From Pontibaca salina (GTDB lineage Bacteria > Pseudomonadota > Alphaproteobacteria > Rhodobacterales > Rhodobacteraceae), in the NCBI RefSeq assembly GCF_016307205.1, contig NZ_JAEIJD010000006.1, positions 1 to 64,000 on the forward strand: a stretch of 64,000 nt of DNA, read 5' to 3'. The notes under the pieces were generated by a model, which was given only the letters and a program-made list of their open reading frames with translations, was not told where the DNA came from and did no database searches. Within the stretch, counting starts at the first letter, position 1. Each line of letters begins with the position of its first letter. Made by a program: the position numbers and the translations under genes. Positions 17,343 to 25,312 of this stretch are shown here, one piece after another.

Positions 17343-17367
17343 GCTGGCTTTCCAGCCCTCACGGCTG
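17343..17367 (+). promoter_or_regulatory. Two mutually exclusive hairpins upstream of the amiC-like gene
   Basis: GCTGG/CCAGC (17343-17347, 17352-17356) and CAGCC/GGCTG (17353-17357, 17363-17367) share bases 17353-17356, so only one can form at a time. They lie about 55-75 bases ahead of the start codon. Loops are not of the ANTAR AnnGnn type. They might be a small leader switch or a chance G/C-rich patch. Confidence 0.25.
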
Positions 17368-17419
17368 TAGTATCTGTAAGTCAATAAATAATAATTTATC
17401 TATGGTCTTATAGGGCGCG

Positions 17420-18604
17420 ATGACAAACAGACAGCCGTGGCGCATTGGCGTTCTTTTTTCTCAATCCGGGCCGACGTCTGGTTCTGGAACAGCGTTATTA
17501 AATGGCACAAATCTGGCCGTATCCAAGATTAACGCAGCAGGGGGTGTCCATGGGCGAACTATCGAAGTCACGTCACCTGATCCCGGTGGTGTAGAGGATA
17601 ATTACAGACTCCTTGCGCGGCAGTTGAATGTCGATAATAATATTTCGATATTTTTCGGTGGCCATACATCAATTAGTCGCAAGGCGTTAATACCTACAAT
17701 CGAGGGGTCAGATAGTCTTCTTTTTTATCCAACGTTTTACGAAGGATTTGAGTACTCCGATCACGTGTTCTATTTTGGCTCTTGTCCGAACCAGTACACA
17801 GTGCATTTGGTAGATTACATGTCCCAAAGATTTGGTTCATCCTTCTATCTAGTTGGGGCAAATTACGTCTTCCCACGCGAAAGTAACCGTATTATTAAAG
17901 AGCTATTGAAGCAAAGCTCAGGGGAGCTGATCGGGGAAAGGTATCTTGAACTTGATTCTTCCGCTGCCGATGCTCAAGCTGTCGTTCTTGACATAGAAAA
18001 GCGAAGGCCTGATGTTATATTTTCCACTCTTGTGGGAAATCAGATTAATGACTTCTATACTTTCTACAACGGGACTGATCTCCGCAAGTCCGGTGTCCCG
18101 ATCGCCAGTATTGTCACTTCAGAGGTGGAGATAGATAGAATGGGTGCAGACGTGGCGGCCGGACATTACTGTGTGGCGAGTTATTTCTCCTCACTGGATA
18201 GTCCAGAGAGCATCGAGTTTGTTCACGATTATAAATCTTTCTTTGGTCAGGCTGCGCGTCCTTCTTCATTGGCCGAGTCGGCTTTTAATCAGGTGATGGT
18301 GTTTGCGAAGGCGCTACAGCTTGCGGGGACGATTGAAATTGATGCATTGCGGCAGGCGGTACTCAGCACTTCAATTGAGGCGCCGCAAGGTCCAATTAAG
18401 ATGAATGCTGAAAACCATCACGCGCATCTATGGTCAAGAATTGGATTGATTAATCCAAATGGGAATCTCGTGCCCGTTAGTACATCTAAGACCAGTATTG
18501 CGCCTGACCCTTACCTAATAAATCATAAATTTGAGTCGTGGACAAATGATGCTGAGACGACGTTAAATACGCCTGTGATGGCCAACAGGAATCATTTAGG
18601 CTGA
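17420..18604 (+). CDS. AmiC-like cytoplasmic urea/amide sensor
   Basis: This 394-residue receptor-type protein resembles AmiC, the amide sensor that holds the antiterminator AmiR inactive until ligand binds. It starts directly with MTNRQPWRIGVLFSQSGPTS and has no signal peptide, so it should stay in the cytoplasm. It shares with UrtA of this window the pattern PTFYEG-x-E-x-S, a G-x-x-PNQ motif, G-x-NY-x-FP and TSEVEIDRMG (UrtA: ATEIEISSMG). This points to urea or a short amide as ligand. The AmiR-like gene follows after five bases. Regulation of urt-ure is inferred from the ANTAR RNA motif ahead of urtA. Confidence 0.82.
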   Translation: MTNRQPWRIGVLFSQSGPTSGSGTALLNGTNLAVSKINAAGGVHGRTIEVTSPDPGGVEDNYRLLARQLNVDNNISIFFGGHTSISRKALIPTIEGSDSLLFYPTFYEGFEYSDHVFYFGSCPNQYTVHLVDYMSQRFGSSFYLVGANYVFPRESNRIIKELLKQSSGELIGERYLELDSSAADAQAVVLDIEKRRPDVIFSTLVGNQINDFYTFYNGTDLRKSGVPIASIVTSEVEIDRMGADVAAGHYCVASYFSSLDSPESIEFVHDYKSFFGQAARPSSLAESAFNQVMVFAKALQLAGTIEIDALRQAVLSTSIEAPQGPIKMNAENHHAHLWSRIGLINPNGNLVPVSTSKTSIAPDPYLINHKFESWTNDAETTLNTPVMANRNHLG

Positions 18605-18609
18605 TCGCT

Positions 18610-19254
18610 ATGCGTAATATTAAGTCGTTACGAGTTCTGATTGTGCAGCCGCGATCACATGACCGGGACACCTTGCATCGACATCTGACTCGGATTGGCT
18701 TTCTGACCGAAGTTAACTGGCCACCGTCTCCGAAAATATTCGAAATGTCGGATGTTGTATTTGTCGCGGTCCGTTCTGTAGCCGAGGCCGGCGCAGACCT
18801 TAAGTGGAGTATAGATGCGCCACCAGCGGCTATGGTAGCACTTCTGGACTACGAGAACCCAGCCATTATGGAAGAGGCTATACGACTGGGGCCACATGCT
18901 GTTTTAGGGTTGCCGATTCGTAATTTTGGGGCTGTAGCTAGTGTTTTTGTTGCGCTCCAAAACTTTAAGAGACAAAAGAAGCTGAACAGCACGATAAAGC
19001 GATTGAAGTCTAGGATTGAGGGCGACAAGCTTCTATCGAAAGCTAAGGATGTGTTGTTATGCAACAGTGAAATGACCGAAGAAGACGCATATAAAGCTCT
19101 TAGAACGCATGCTATGAACAAACGCGTGAGCATACAGGAAATTGCCAAATCAATCGTAAACGCCGAAGGCATTTTAGCTGAAGTTGGTCTTAGGCCAGGG
19201 ATAAACAGTCACGCCCCTAATGCTGTTAAGAGTAAAGGTGTTAACGAAGAGTGA
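18610..19254 (+). CDS. AmiR-like ANTAR-domain antiterminator
   Basis: This 214-residue protein has a degenerate receiver-like N-terminal domain (VLIVQPRSHDRDTLHRHL), a central coiled-coil helix (LNSTIKRLKSRIEGDKLLSKA) and a C-terminal ANTAR domain with SEMTEEDAYKALRTHAMNK. The N-terminal domain lacks a clear phospho-acceptor Asp, as in AmiR, which is controlled by AmiC binding rather than phosphorylation. ANTAR domains bind tandem hexaloop RNA hairpins to prevent termination, and such hairpins occur at 6065-6099. The gene is co-directional with and five bases after the amiC-like gene. After the domain there is an unstructured tail. Confidence 0.85.
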   Translation: MRNIKSLRVLIVQPRSHDRDTLHRHLTRIGFLTEVNWPPSPKIFEMSDVVFVAVRSVAEAGADLKWSIDAPPAAMVALLDYENPAIMEEAIRLGPHAVLGLPIRNFGAVASVFVALQNFKRQKKLNSTIKRLKSRIEGDKLLSKAKDVLLCNSEMTEEDAYKALRTHAMNKRVSIQEIAKSIVNAEGILAEVGLRPGINSHAPNAVKSKGVNEE

Positions 19255-19309
19255 ACCACCGAAACATAAAGACGTGGATTGATTTGAAGTTTTGGTTCAT
19301 CGTGTTGCC

Positions 19310-19375
19310 GCGGGCAGGGCAGGGGGGATCGGAATTGGCACTGACTGCCCGCTAAAGGCGCGTTGCTTTTGCAAC
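19310..19375. terminator. Inverted repeats between the amiR-like gene and phaZ
   Basis: GCGGGCAG (19310-19317) is complementary to CTGCCCGC (19345-19352), and GTTGC/GCAAC (19362-19366, 19371-19375) encloses TTTT just beyond the phaZ stop. They sit between two convergent genes and may terminate either transcript. The region 19255-19380 holds no gene and is the right edge of the A/T-richer urea block. Confidence 0.3.
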
Positions 19376-19379
19376 TGGC

Positions 19380-20666
19380 TCACGCCACGATGGGTTTGTC
19401 GTTGAGCTTCCCGGCTTTCGGCTGGGCGGGCGGATTGCCGTCACTGTTGGCATCGATGAACTCAAGAACCAGCGGACGGATGTTGTCACGCCAAGAGCGT
19501 CCAGCAAAGATGCCGTAATGGCCCGCCTCGGGTTCGACATGGCTGGCCTTCTTGCTGTCAGGCAGGCCGGTGCAAAGATCCAGAGCGGCAATGCACTGAC
19601 CGGGGGCGGAAATATCGTCCTTGGCGCCTTCGACAGTCTTTACGGCAACATTGGTGATTTTACCGATGTCCACCTTGTGTCCGCCTACCACGAACTCATT
19701 ATGCGCAACTTCCAGCCCTTTGAAGAGGCGTCTGACGGTCGAAAGGTAGAACTCCGCCGGCAGGTCCATCACCGCCAAATATTCGTCATAGAAGCGGTTA
19801 TGGGCGTCATAATCCGATGCTTCCTCGCGGGCGACGCGGCCAATTTGGTCCAGAAAGGCCTGATTGTGGCGCTCTGCGTTCATCGAAATGAACGACGCCA
19901 GTTGCAGCAGCCCAGGATAGACCATGCGACCGACGCCGGCATGTTTGAAGCCGACCCGCTGTATCATCGATGTTTCAAGTTGCCCCATGGTGACGCGGCG
20001 ACCGAAATCAGTGACTTCGGTCGGGGCAGCGTCGGGGTTCACCGGCCCGCCGATCAGGGTCAGTGTGCGCGGCTGCGCGGCGGGGTCCTGTTCCGCCAGG
20101 TAGGCGGTCGCGGCCAGAGTTAGCGGCGCGGGCTGGCAAACGGCGATCACATGGGTATCCGGCCCCATCTCACGCATGAAGTCGACCACATAGAGCGTGT
20201 AATCTTCGATATCGAATTTGCCTTGCGAGACGGGGATGTCACGTGCGTTGTGCCAGTCGGTGATATAGACTTCGCAATCGACCAGAAGTGATTTTACGGT
20301 GCTGCGCAGCAGCGTCGCATAGTGTCCCGACATGGGCGCCACCAGCAACACCTTGCGCGAGCGGGCCGTACGGCCTGAAACTTTGAAATGCAGCAAGTTG
20401 CCGAATGGTTTTTCAACCACCGTTTCGATCTTGATCAGATGGTCGCGGCCCTGTTCGGTGAATGTGCGAATACCCCAATCAGGTTTGGCGGTCATGCGCT
20501 CAAACGCGCGTTCCGTTACGTCGCCCCATGCTGCCATCCAGTTCAGTGCCGGGTTAGGCATCATGCTGAAAATTGGGTACGATGCCAGTGCTTGCGCCGA
20601 GGCACCCATCCATTGATTTGTATTGCGGGCTGCCTCCATCATGTCATAGGTTAGCATATAGCGCAC
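19380..20666 (-). CDS. phaZ: Intracellular polyhydroxybutyrate depolymerase PhaZ
   Basis: This 428-residue alpha/beta-hydrolase degrades stored poly(3-hydroxybutyrate). It starts MRYMLTYDMMEAARNTNQW, and the N-terminal region continues with the family's KPDWGIRTF. The nucleophile region reads AVCQPAP, a Cys-containing lipase-like box typical of intracellular PhaZ. Near the C-terminus HVEPEAGHYGIFAGRSWRD carries the catalytic His. It is divergent from phaC, with a 109-bp gap that holds a PhaR-type palindrome, so both are probably controlled together. Confidence 0.92.
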   Translation of the reverse strand: MRYMLTYDMMEAARNTNQWMGASAQALASYPIFSMMPNPALNWMAAWGDVTERAFERMTAKPDWGIRTFTEQGRDHLIKIETVVEKPFGNLLHFKVSGRTARSRKVLLVAPMSGHYATLLRSTVKSLLVDCEVYITDWHNARDIPVSQGKFDIEDYTLYVVDFMREMGPDTHVIAVCQPAPLTLAATAYLAEQDPAAQPRTLTLIGGPVNPDAAPTEVTDFGRRVTMGQLETSMIQRVGFKHAGVGRMVYPGLLQLASFISMNAERHNQAFLDQIGRVAREEASDYDAHNRFYDEYLAVMDLPAEFYLSTVRRLFKGLEVAHNEFVVGGHKVDIGKITNVAVKTVEGAKDDISAPGQCIAALDLCTGLPDSKKASHVEPEAGHYGIFAGRSWRDNIRPLVLEFIDANSDGNPPAQPKAGKLNDKPIVA

Positions 20667-20738
20667 TTTCGGGTCTCCTTGTTTTATCCGACGCTGCCGG
20701 ATGTCACGTCGTTTTGCCTCCCGAAGCTGGCAATGTTA

Positions 20739-20753
20739 TTCTGCATAGCAGAA
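20739..20753. promoter_or_regulatory. PhaR-type operator between phaZ and phaC
   Basis: TTCTGC-ATA-GCAGAA is a perfect inverted repeat and fits the CTGC-N3/4-GCAG consensus described for PhaR of Paracoccus denitrificans. It lies 23 bp ahead of the phaC start and within the divergent phaZ-phaC promoter region. phaR is encoded at 23299. Confidence 0.6.
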
Positions 20754-20775
20754 AAGTTAGGGGGGAACGAGTTAA

Positions 20776-22581
20776 ATGACAACTACCCAAGGCGAGGCGG
20801 GCGCTCTTTCTAGCGAGCAAATACGGCAGTTGACCGAAAACCTGCAGCGCGTCGAAGCATTATCCAAGCGTTTGGTCGAGGTGATGGCCACCAAGACCTC
20901 GCATCACCATGCGCTGAATGGCCCCGATCAGCAGCTTTTTGCAAGGGCCGCTGCCGCATATTGGACCGAAGCGATCCAAAACCCGGCGAAAATCTGGGAA
21001 AAGCAGATCGAATATTGGGGTGAGTCGGTCAGGCATTTCGCCGAGGCCCAGCAGGCGCTGCTTAAGGGGCGGGTGCCGGCGCCCGCGGATCCGGGCCCGC
21101 ATGACCCCCGTTTCACCAACCCGCTTTGGGATACGCACCCGTATTTCAACTTGGTCAAGAAGCAGTATCTGGCGAACGCCGAAACCATCCGCAAGGCGGT
21201 CGAAACTATTGATGATTTGGATGACCGGGATAAACGCCGCTTGAGCTATTTCGCTGACCAGATCGTTGACATGATGGCTCCCACCAACTTTCTAGCGACC
21301 AATCCGGATGCGCTGGAGCGCGCGCTGGAAACCGAAGGTGAATCCCTGATTATGGGGCTGGAAAATCTTGTCTCAGATCTAGAGGCTAATGATGGTGAGC
21401 TCGTGGTGCGGTTGGCCGATGAAAGCGCGTTCGAACTGGGCGGTAACATCGCTACCACTCCGGGCGACGTGGTTTATCGGAATCGCATGATGGAGTTGAT
21501 CCAGTATAAATCGGTCACCGACACCGTACATGAGACGCCATTGCTGATCTTTCCGCCATGGATCAACAAATACTACATTCTCGATCTCAAAGCCCAGAAC
21601 AGTCTGATCAAATGGATTACCGAACAGGGCTATACGCTGTTCGTCGTCAGTTGGGTGAACCCTGATTCGACATACAGCAATACGGGGCTTGAGGATTATA
21701 TCGAGGACGGTTATCTGGCTGCCCTTCGCGAGGTCAAGGCGATCTGCGACGTCGAGAAGGTTAATGTGATCGGCTATTGTATCGGCGGTACGACGCTGGC
21801 GCTGACGCTGTCACTGCTGAAACAACGGGGCGACAAGACGGTTAATTCGGCCACGTTTTTTACCACGCTCACGGACTTCTCAGACCACGGCGAGTTCACT
21901 CCGTTTCTAAGTGACGATTTTATCGATGCGATCGACGCCGAAGTCGATGAACGTGGCATTTTACGCTCATATATCATGGCGCGCACCTTCAGTTTCCTGC
22001 GTTCGCGCGACCTTATTTATACACCGGCGATCCGCAGCTATATGCTGGGCAAGACGCCCCCGGCCTTTGACCTGCTCTATTGGAATGGTGACGGGACGAA
22101 CCTGCCGGGGCGGATGGCGCATCAATACCTGCGTGGCCTGTGCCAGCGCAATGAGTTCGCCGAAGCCGGCTATGAGCTGATGGGCCACAGATTGCGTCTG
22201 GATGATGTGGACGTACCGCTGTGCGCGATCACCTGCGAAAGCGACCATATCGCAGCGTGGAAGGACAGCTATCACGGCGTGCAGCAGATGCGGTCGAAGG
22301 ACAAGACCTTTATCGTGTCACAATCCGGTCACATTGCCGGTATTGTAAATCCGCCCAGCAAGAAAAAATACGGCCACTACATCAATGAAGACCTTTCACT
22401 GAGCGCCGCCGATTGGTTCTCGGGGGCGAAATTCTTCGAAGGGTCGTGGTGGCTGCGCTGGGAAAGCTGGCTTGCCAAACGCTCCGGCAAGCAGATCGAG
22501 GCGCGAGAAACAGGCGATTCAGAGCATCCGCGCCTGTGTCCAGCTCCTGGGACCTATGTCGCGGCTCCAGCAAGCCGCTGA
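20776..22581 (+). CDS. phaC: Class I poly(3-hydroxyalkanoate) synthase PhaC
   Basis: This 601-residue enzyme polymerises (R)-3-hydroxyacyl-CoA into storage polyester on granules. The lipase-like box GYCIGG carries catalytic Cys335, and the His region reads SGHIAGIVNPP. The catalytic Asp lies in the ITCESDHIAAW segment. Length and N-terminal domain (with the family motif DPRFTNPLWDTHPYFN) fit class I. It leads the phaC-phaP-phaR row. A GGGGGGAACG site precedes ATG 20776. Confidence 0.96.
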   Translation: MTTTQGEAGALSSEQIRQLTENLQRVEALSKRLVEVMATKTSHHHALNGPDQQLFARAAAAYWTEAIQNPAKIWEKQIEYWGESVRHFAEAQQALLKGRVPAPADPGPHDPRFTNPLWDTHPYFNLVKKQYLANAETIRKAVETIDDLDDRDKRRLSYFADQIVDMMAPTNFLATNPDALERALETEGESLIMGLENLVSDLEANDGELVVRLADESAFELGGNIATTPGDVVYRNRMMELIQYKSVTDTVHETPLLIFPPWINKYYILDLKAQNSLIKWITEQGYTLFVVSWVNPDSTYSNTGLEDYIEDGYLAALREVKAICDVEKVNVIGYCIGGTTLALTLSLLKQRGDKTVNSATFFTTLTDFSDHGEFTPFLSDDFIDAIDAEVDERGILRSYIMARTFSFLRSRDLIYTPAIRSYMLGKTPPAFDLLYWNGDGTNLPGRMAHQYLRGLCQRNEFAEAGYELMGHRLRLDDVDVPLCAITCESDHIAAWKDSYHGVQQMRSKDKTFIVSQSGHIAGIVNPPSKKKYGHYINEDLSLSAADWFSGAKFFEGSWWLRWESWLAKRSGKQIEARETGDSEHPRLCPAPGTYVAAPASR

Positions 22582-22606
22582 AAACAAAGCCAGATCAACT
22601 TCCTTT

Positions 22607-22617
22607 CTGCATTGCAG
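22607..22617. promoter_or_regulatory. PhaR-type operator upstream of phaP (site 1)
   Basis: CTGC-ATT-GCAG matches the CTGC-N3/4-GCAG PhaR consensus perfectly. It lies 100-110 bp ahead of the phasin start codon. Phasin genes are the main PhaR targets in the family. Confidence 0.6.
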
Positions 22618-22635
22618 CATATTTTTCTTGAAATG

Positions 22636-22646
22636 CTGCGATGCGG
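22636..22646. promoter_or_regulatory. Near-match PhaR operator upstream of phaP (site 2)
   Basis: CTGC-GAT-GCGG differs by one base from the PhaR consensus and sits inside a wider inverted repeat AATGC...GCATT (22632-22650). It lies 29 bp downstream of site 1, which may allow cooperative binding. Confidence 0.4.
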
Positions 22647-22716
22647 CATTCATATTGTTGGCAGAAGACGAAGCGGGGCCGTCCCGCACTGCAGACAAAA
22701 GAAAAGGATCTGACCA

Positions 22717-23163
22717 ATGGCAAAGACCCAAGACTTCACTACCGTCATCAAAGATATGATGGGGTCGTTCCCGGTTGATACCGGTGCGATGGATGATGTG
22801 TTCAAATCTACTGTAACACTGAACGAAAAGCTGTCGAACGTGGCCATCGAGGCTGCCGGAAAATCGGCTGAAATCTCGAACAAATGGACCAAAGACACCC
22901 TCGCCAAACTGGGCGAGATGTCGAAAGCCAAGGCCGAGCCAGCCGATTATGCCAAAGCGATGACCGATTTTGCATCGGCATCGGCTGAAGTGGCTGCCGA
23001 AAACATGGCCGCTTTCGCCGAAGTCGCCAAGAAAGTTCAGATGGACACCGTCGAGCTGATGATGGCTGCTGGCAAGGACTTTGGTGCAGAAGCAAGCGCC
23101 GCAATGAAAAAAGCCACCGACGACGTGACCACGGCGGCGAAAAAAACAGCACCCGCGAAGTAA
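22717..23163 (+). CDS. phaP: Phasin PhaP (granule surface protein)
   Basis: This 148-residue, Ala/Lys-rich helical protein coats polyhydroxyalkanoate granules. The pattern DFTTVIKDMMGSF followed by long amphipathic helices (residues about 30-130) and a C-terminal KKTAPAK tail is typical of alphaproteobacterial phasins. The position between phaC and phaR is the usual one. Two PhaR-type sites lie upstream and an intrinsic terminator follows, so it can form its own transcript. Confidence 0.92.
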   Translation: MAKTQDFTTVIKDMMGSFPVDTGAMDDVFKSTVTLNEKLSNVAIEAAGKSAEISNKWTKDTLAKLGEMSKAKAEPADYAKAMTDFASASAEVAAENMAAFAEVAKKVQMDTVELMMAAGKDFGAEASAAMKKATDDVTTAAKKTAPAK

Positions 23164-23212
23164 GGAATGCCGAACGGCATCCACTTCCTCCCATGGATTG
23201 CCGGGCTGGCAG

Positions 23213-23245
23213 AAGGGCAGGTCTCGCGACCTGCCCTTTTCTTTT
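23213..23245 (+). terminator. Intrinsic terminator after phaP
   Basis: AAGGGCAGGT (23213-23222) and ACCTGCCCTT (23229-23238) form a perfect 10-bp stem with loop CTCGCG, followed by a T-rich tract (TTTTCTTTT). This is the clearest intrinsic terminator in the window. Confidence 0.85.
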
Positions 23246-23248
23246 GTT

Positions 23249-23260
23249 CTGCGCTCGCAT
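23249..23260. promoter_or_regulatory. Near-match PhaR site upstream of phaR
   Basis: CTGC-GCTC-GCAT has the CTGC-N4-GCAG form with one mismatch, 39 bp before phaR. PhaR is known to repress its own gene in Paracoccus, so an autoregulatory site is plausible here. Confidence 0.35.
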
Positions 23261-23298
23261 AGTGTTTTGTAACGCATCACGTCCTGGGAGGGCATCAT

Positions 23299-23859
23299 AT
23301 GGCGAAACAGGAAAAGCCGCTGCTGATCAAACGTTATGCAAGCCGGCGGCTTTATAATACTGAAACCAGCGATTACGTGACGCTGGGCGATATCGCCGAC
23401 TTCATCCGGGCCGGTCGTGAGGTTCAAATCGTCGACCTGAAGTCGGGTGACGATCTGACCCGGCAATATCTTTTGCAGATCATCGCCGAACATGAAAGCC
23501 GTGGTGAAAACGTACTGCCGATCAATGTGCTGAATGATCTGGTGCGCAGCTATATGATCCCGGGCGGCGGCATGATGCCGCAATTCTTGCAAACATCGTT
23601 CGATATGTTGCGCGAAAACCAAGCCAAGATGGTCGAAAACATGACGGCCCTGAACCCGATGGCCAAGATGCCCGGTTTCGAGGCGATGCATGCCCAGCAA
23701 GAGGCATTTTTAAAGGCGATGACCGGAGGGTTGGCAGGCAACTGGACCAAGACGTCGCAGGATCAGGATGACGACGCCTCGTCGGAAAATAGTGAAAACC
23801 TGACCGAAATCAAAAGGCAGTTGGCCGAGCTTCAGAAAAAGCTGTCAAAACTGGAATAA
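23299..23859 (+). CDS. phaR: PhaR polyhydroxyalkanoate synthesis repressor
   Basis: This 186-residue repressor senses granules: it binds both polyester and DNA and releases phasin genes when polymer accumulates. The N-terminal DNA-binding/PHB_acc domain (residues about 8-70) is clear: LLIKRYASRRLYNTETSDYV, then TLGDIADFIRAG. A polymer-binding region and a C-terminal coiled coil (LTEIKRQLAELQKKLSKLE) follow. GGGAGGGC precedes ATG 23299. The nearby CTGC-N-GCAG sites are its likely targets. Confidence 0.94.
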   Translation: MAKQEKPLLIKRYASRRLYNTETSDYVTLGDIADFIRAGREVQIVDLKSGDDLTRQYLLQIIAEHESRGENVLPINVLNDLVRSYMIPGGGMMPQFLQTSFDMLRENQAKMVENMTALNPMAKMPGFEAMHAQQEAFLKAMTGGLAGNWTKTSQDQDDDASSENSENLTEIKRQLAELQKKLSKLE

Positions 23860-23879
23860 CCCGAAGTTCTTGACGAGAT

Positions 23880-25094
23880 TCAGGTGCCGAAGGCGCGCAA
23901 TTCTCCCATCGTCTCGGCAACAGCGTCCAGCAGGATATCAGCAATCAAATCCAGTTCGTCGCGGTTCAATGTGACTGGCAGGCGCACGTCACAGGCCCGC
24001 ATCAGCATGGCGCGGGTCTGGGGCAGTTCGGGCAAGTTGGGGATGAATTGCCAGTTCCAGAAGGCGCGGGCGTTGTCGGTACTCATCCCGAACACCTGCA
24101 CCGCGACGCCGCGGGCTTCGGCGGCGGTCGCAAGGGCACGGGTCTGCGCATCGCTCAGCCCCACCAGATTGAACTGGATCGAATCCGGTGCACGGCGCTC
24201 GGGTTTCAGCGGTGCGGGGACATGAAAATGCGGCGCTGCATTCAGCCGGGCGGCGACGTGGTCATGGTTGGCCTGCCCGTCGCGCACCCGCCGCGCCAGT
24301 TCCGGCAATTGCGGGCGAATTACAGCAGCGGCAAGGTTGCTCATGCGCAGATTGTATAGCGGCAACCGGTTCTGCCAGCGCTCGAACGCCTGTTGCAGCG
24401 CGGGCGCATTCTCGCCGCGCGGTCCCTTATGCTTGGCCCAGTTATGCTCGTACGCACCCGACATGATCACCGCGCGCGCCACCAGGTCGGCGTCGTCCGT
24501 GATCAGGATGCCGCCTTCGCCGGCATTGATCATCTTGTAGGACTGGAACGAGAAACACCCGATCCGCCCGATTGTGCCGATATTGTGCCCGTTCCACGTG
24601 GTGCCTAGTGAATGCGCTGCGTCTTCGATCACTGGAATCCCGCGCGCATCGCACAGGCCCATAATTGCGTCCATATCGCTGGTATGGCCGCGCATATGGC
24701 TGATGATCACCGCCTCCACATCGTCCAGTTTCGCCTCGAAATCGGCCAGGTTGATGCGGTAATTGTCGCCCACCTCGCAAAGCACCGGCAGGCAATCCGC
24801 ATGCAGGACCGAAGACGGCACAGCGGCAAAGGTAAACCCGGGAATCAGCACTCGCGCGTCCCGGGGCAGGTTCAGCGCCTTGAGAGACAGAAACAGCGCC
24901 GCCGAACAAGACGAGACCGCCAGCGCGTATCGGCTGCCGATTAACTCGGCGAACTCACTCTCCAGCAGCGTGACCGGTGCGTCTTGTGGCGCGGTGTAGC
25001 GAAACAGGTCGCCCGATTGCAGCAGATCGTCGATCGCATCGCGGGCGGCTGGCGGGATAGGCTCGGCATCACGAACATTGGGGGGCTTGCGCAT
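23880..25094 (-). CDS. DegT/DnrJ/EryC1-type PLP aminotransferase
   Basis: This 404-residue fold-type I PLP enzyme is of the sugar aminotransferase/dehydratase family. Visible are SSCSAALFLSLKAL (phosphate binding), VIEDAAHSLGT (Asp to the pyridine nitrogen) and the Schiff-base Lys in FSFQSYKMINAGEGG. Family members aminate keto-sugars for surface glycans or antibiotics. No glycan genes are nearby, so the substrate is unknown. It converges on phaR with only 20 bp between stops. Confidence 0.82.
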   Translation of the reverse strand: MRKPPNVRDAEPIPPAARDAIDDLLQSGDLFRYTAPQDAPVTLLESEFAELIGSRYALAVSSCSAALFLSLKALNLPRDARVLIPGFTFAAVPSSVLHADCLPVLCEVGDNYRINLADFEAKLDDVEAVIISHMRGHTSDMDAIMGLCDARGIPVIEDAAHSLGTTWNGHNIGTIGRIGCFSFQSYKMINAGEGGILITDDADLVARAVIMSGAYEHNWAKHKGPRGENAPALQQAFERWQNRLPLYNLRMSNLAAAVIRPQLPELARRVRDGQANHDHVAARLNAAPHFHVPAPLKPERRAPDSIQFNLVGLSDAQTRALATAAEARGVAVQVFGMSTDNARAFWNWQFIPNLPELPQTRAMLMRACDVRLPVTLNRDELDLIADILLDAVAETMGELRAFGT

Positions 25095-25312
25095 ATTTCG
25101 GTTTCCTTAACCCAGTCTTTGGGAAACATAAAACACCGCGCCGCCGGTGCCAAGCCATCGCCCTTATGTTCTTGCAGGGAGCGACAAATCGCGCTGCCCT
25201 GTGCCTTTTTCTCGCTAAAAATATCCAAGCTCTACCGCTTGCTTCCACCGCGGAAGTTGCGTTGGCCTGTTTCCATCAGTTCAGCGCCGCCATTCCTGTT
25301 CCTAAGACCGGA

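Noticed and set aside
22519-23700. 393-codon minus-strand open frame over phaP and phaR
   Set aside because: His-rich, domain-free translation antisense to two recognised pha genes.
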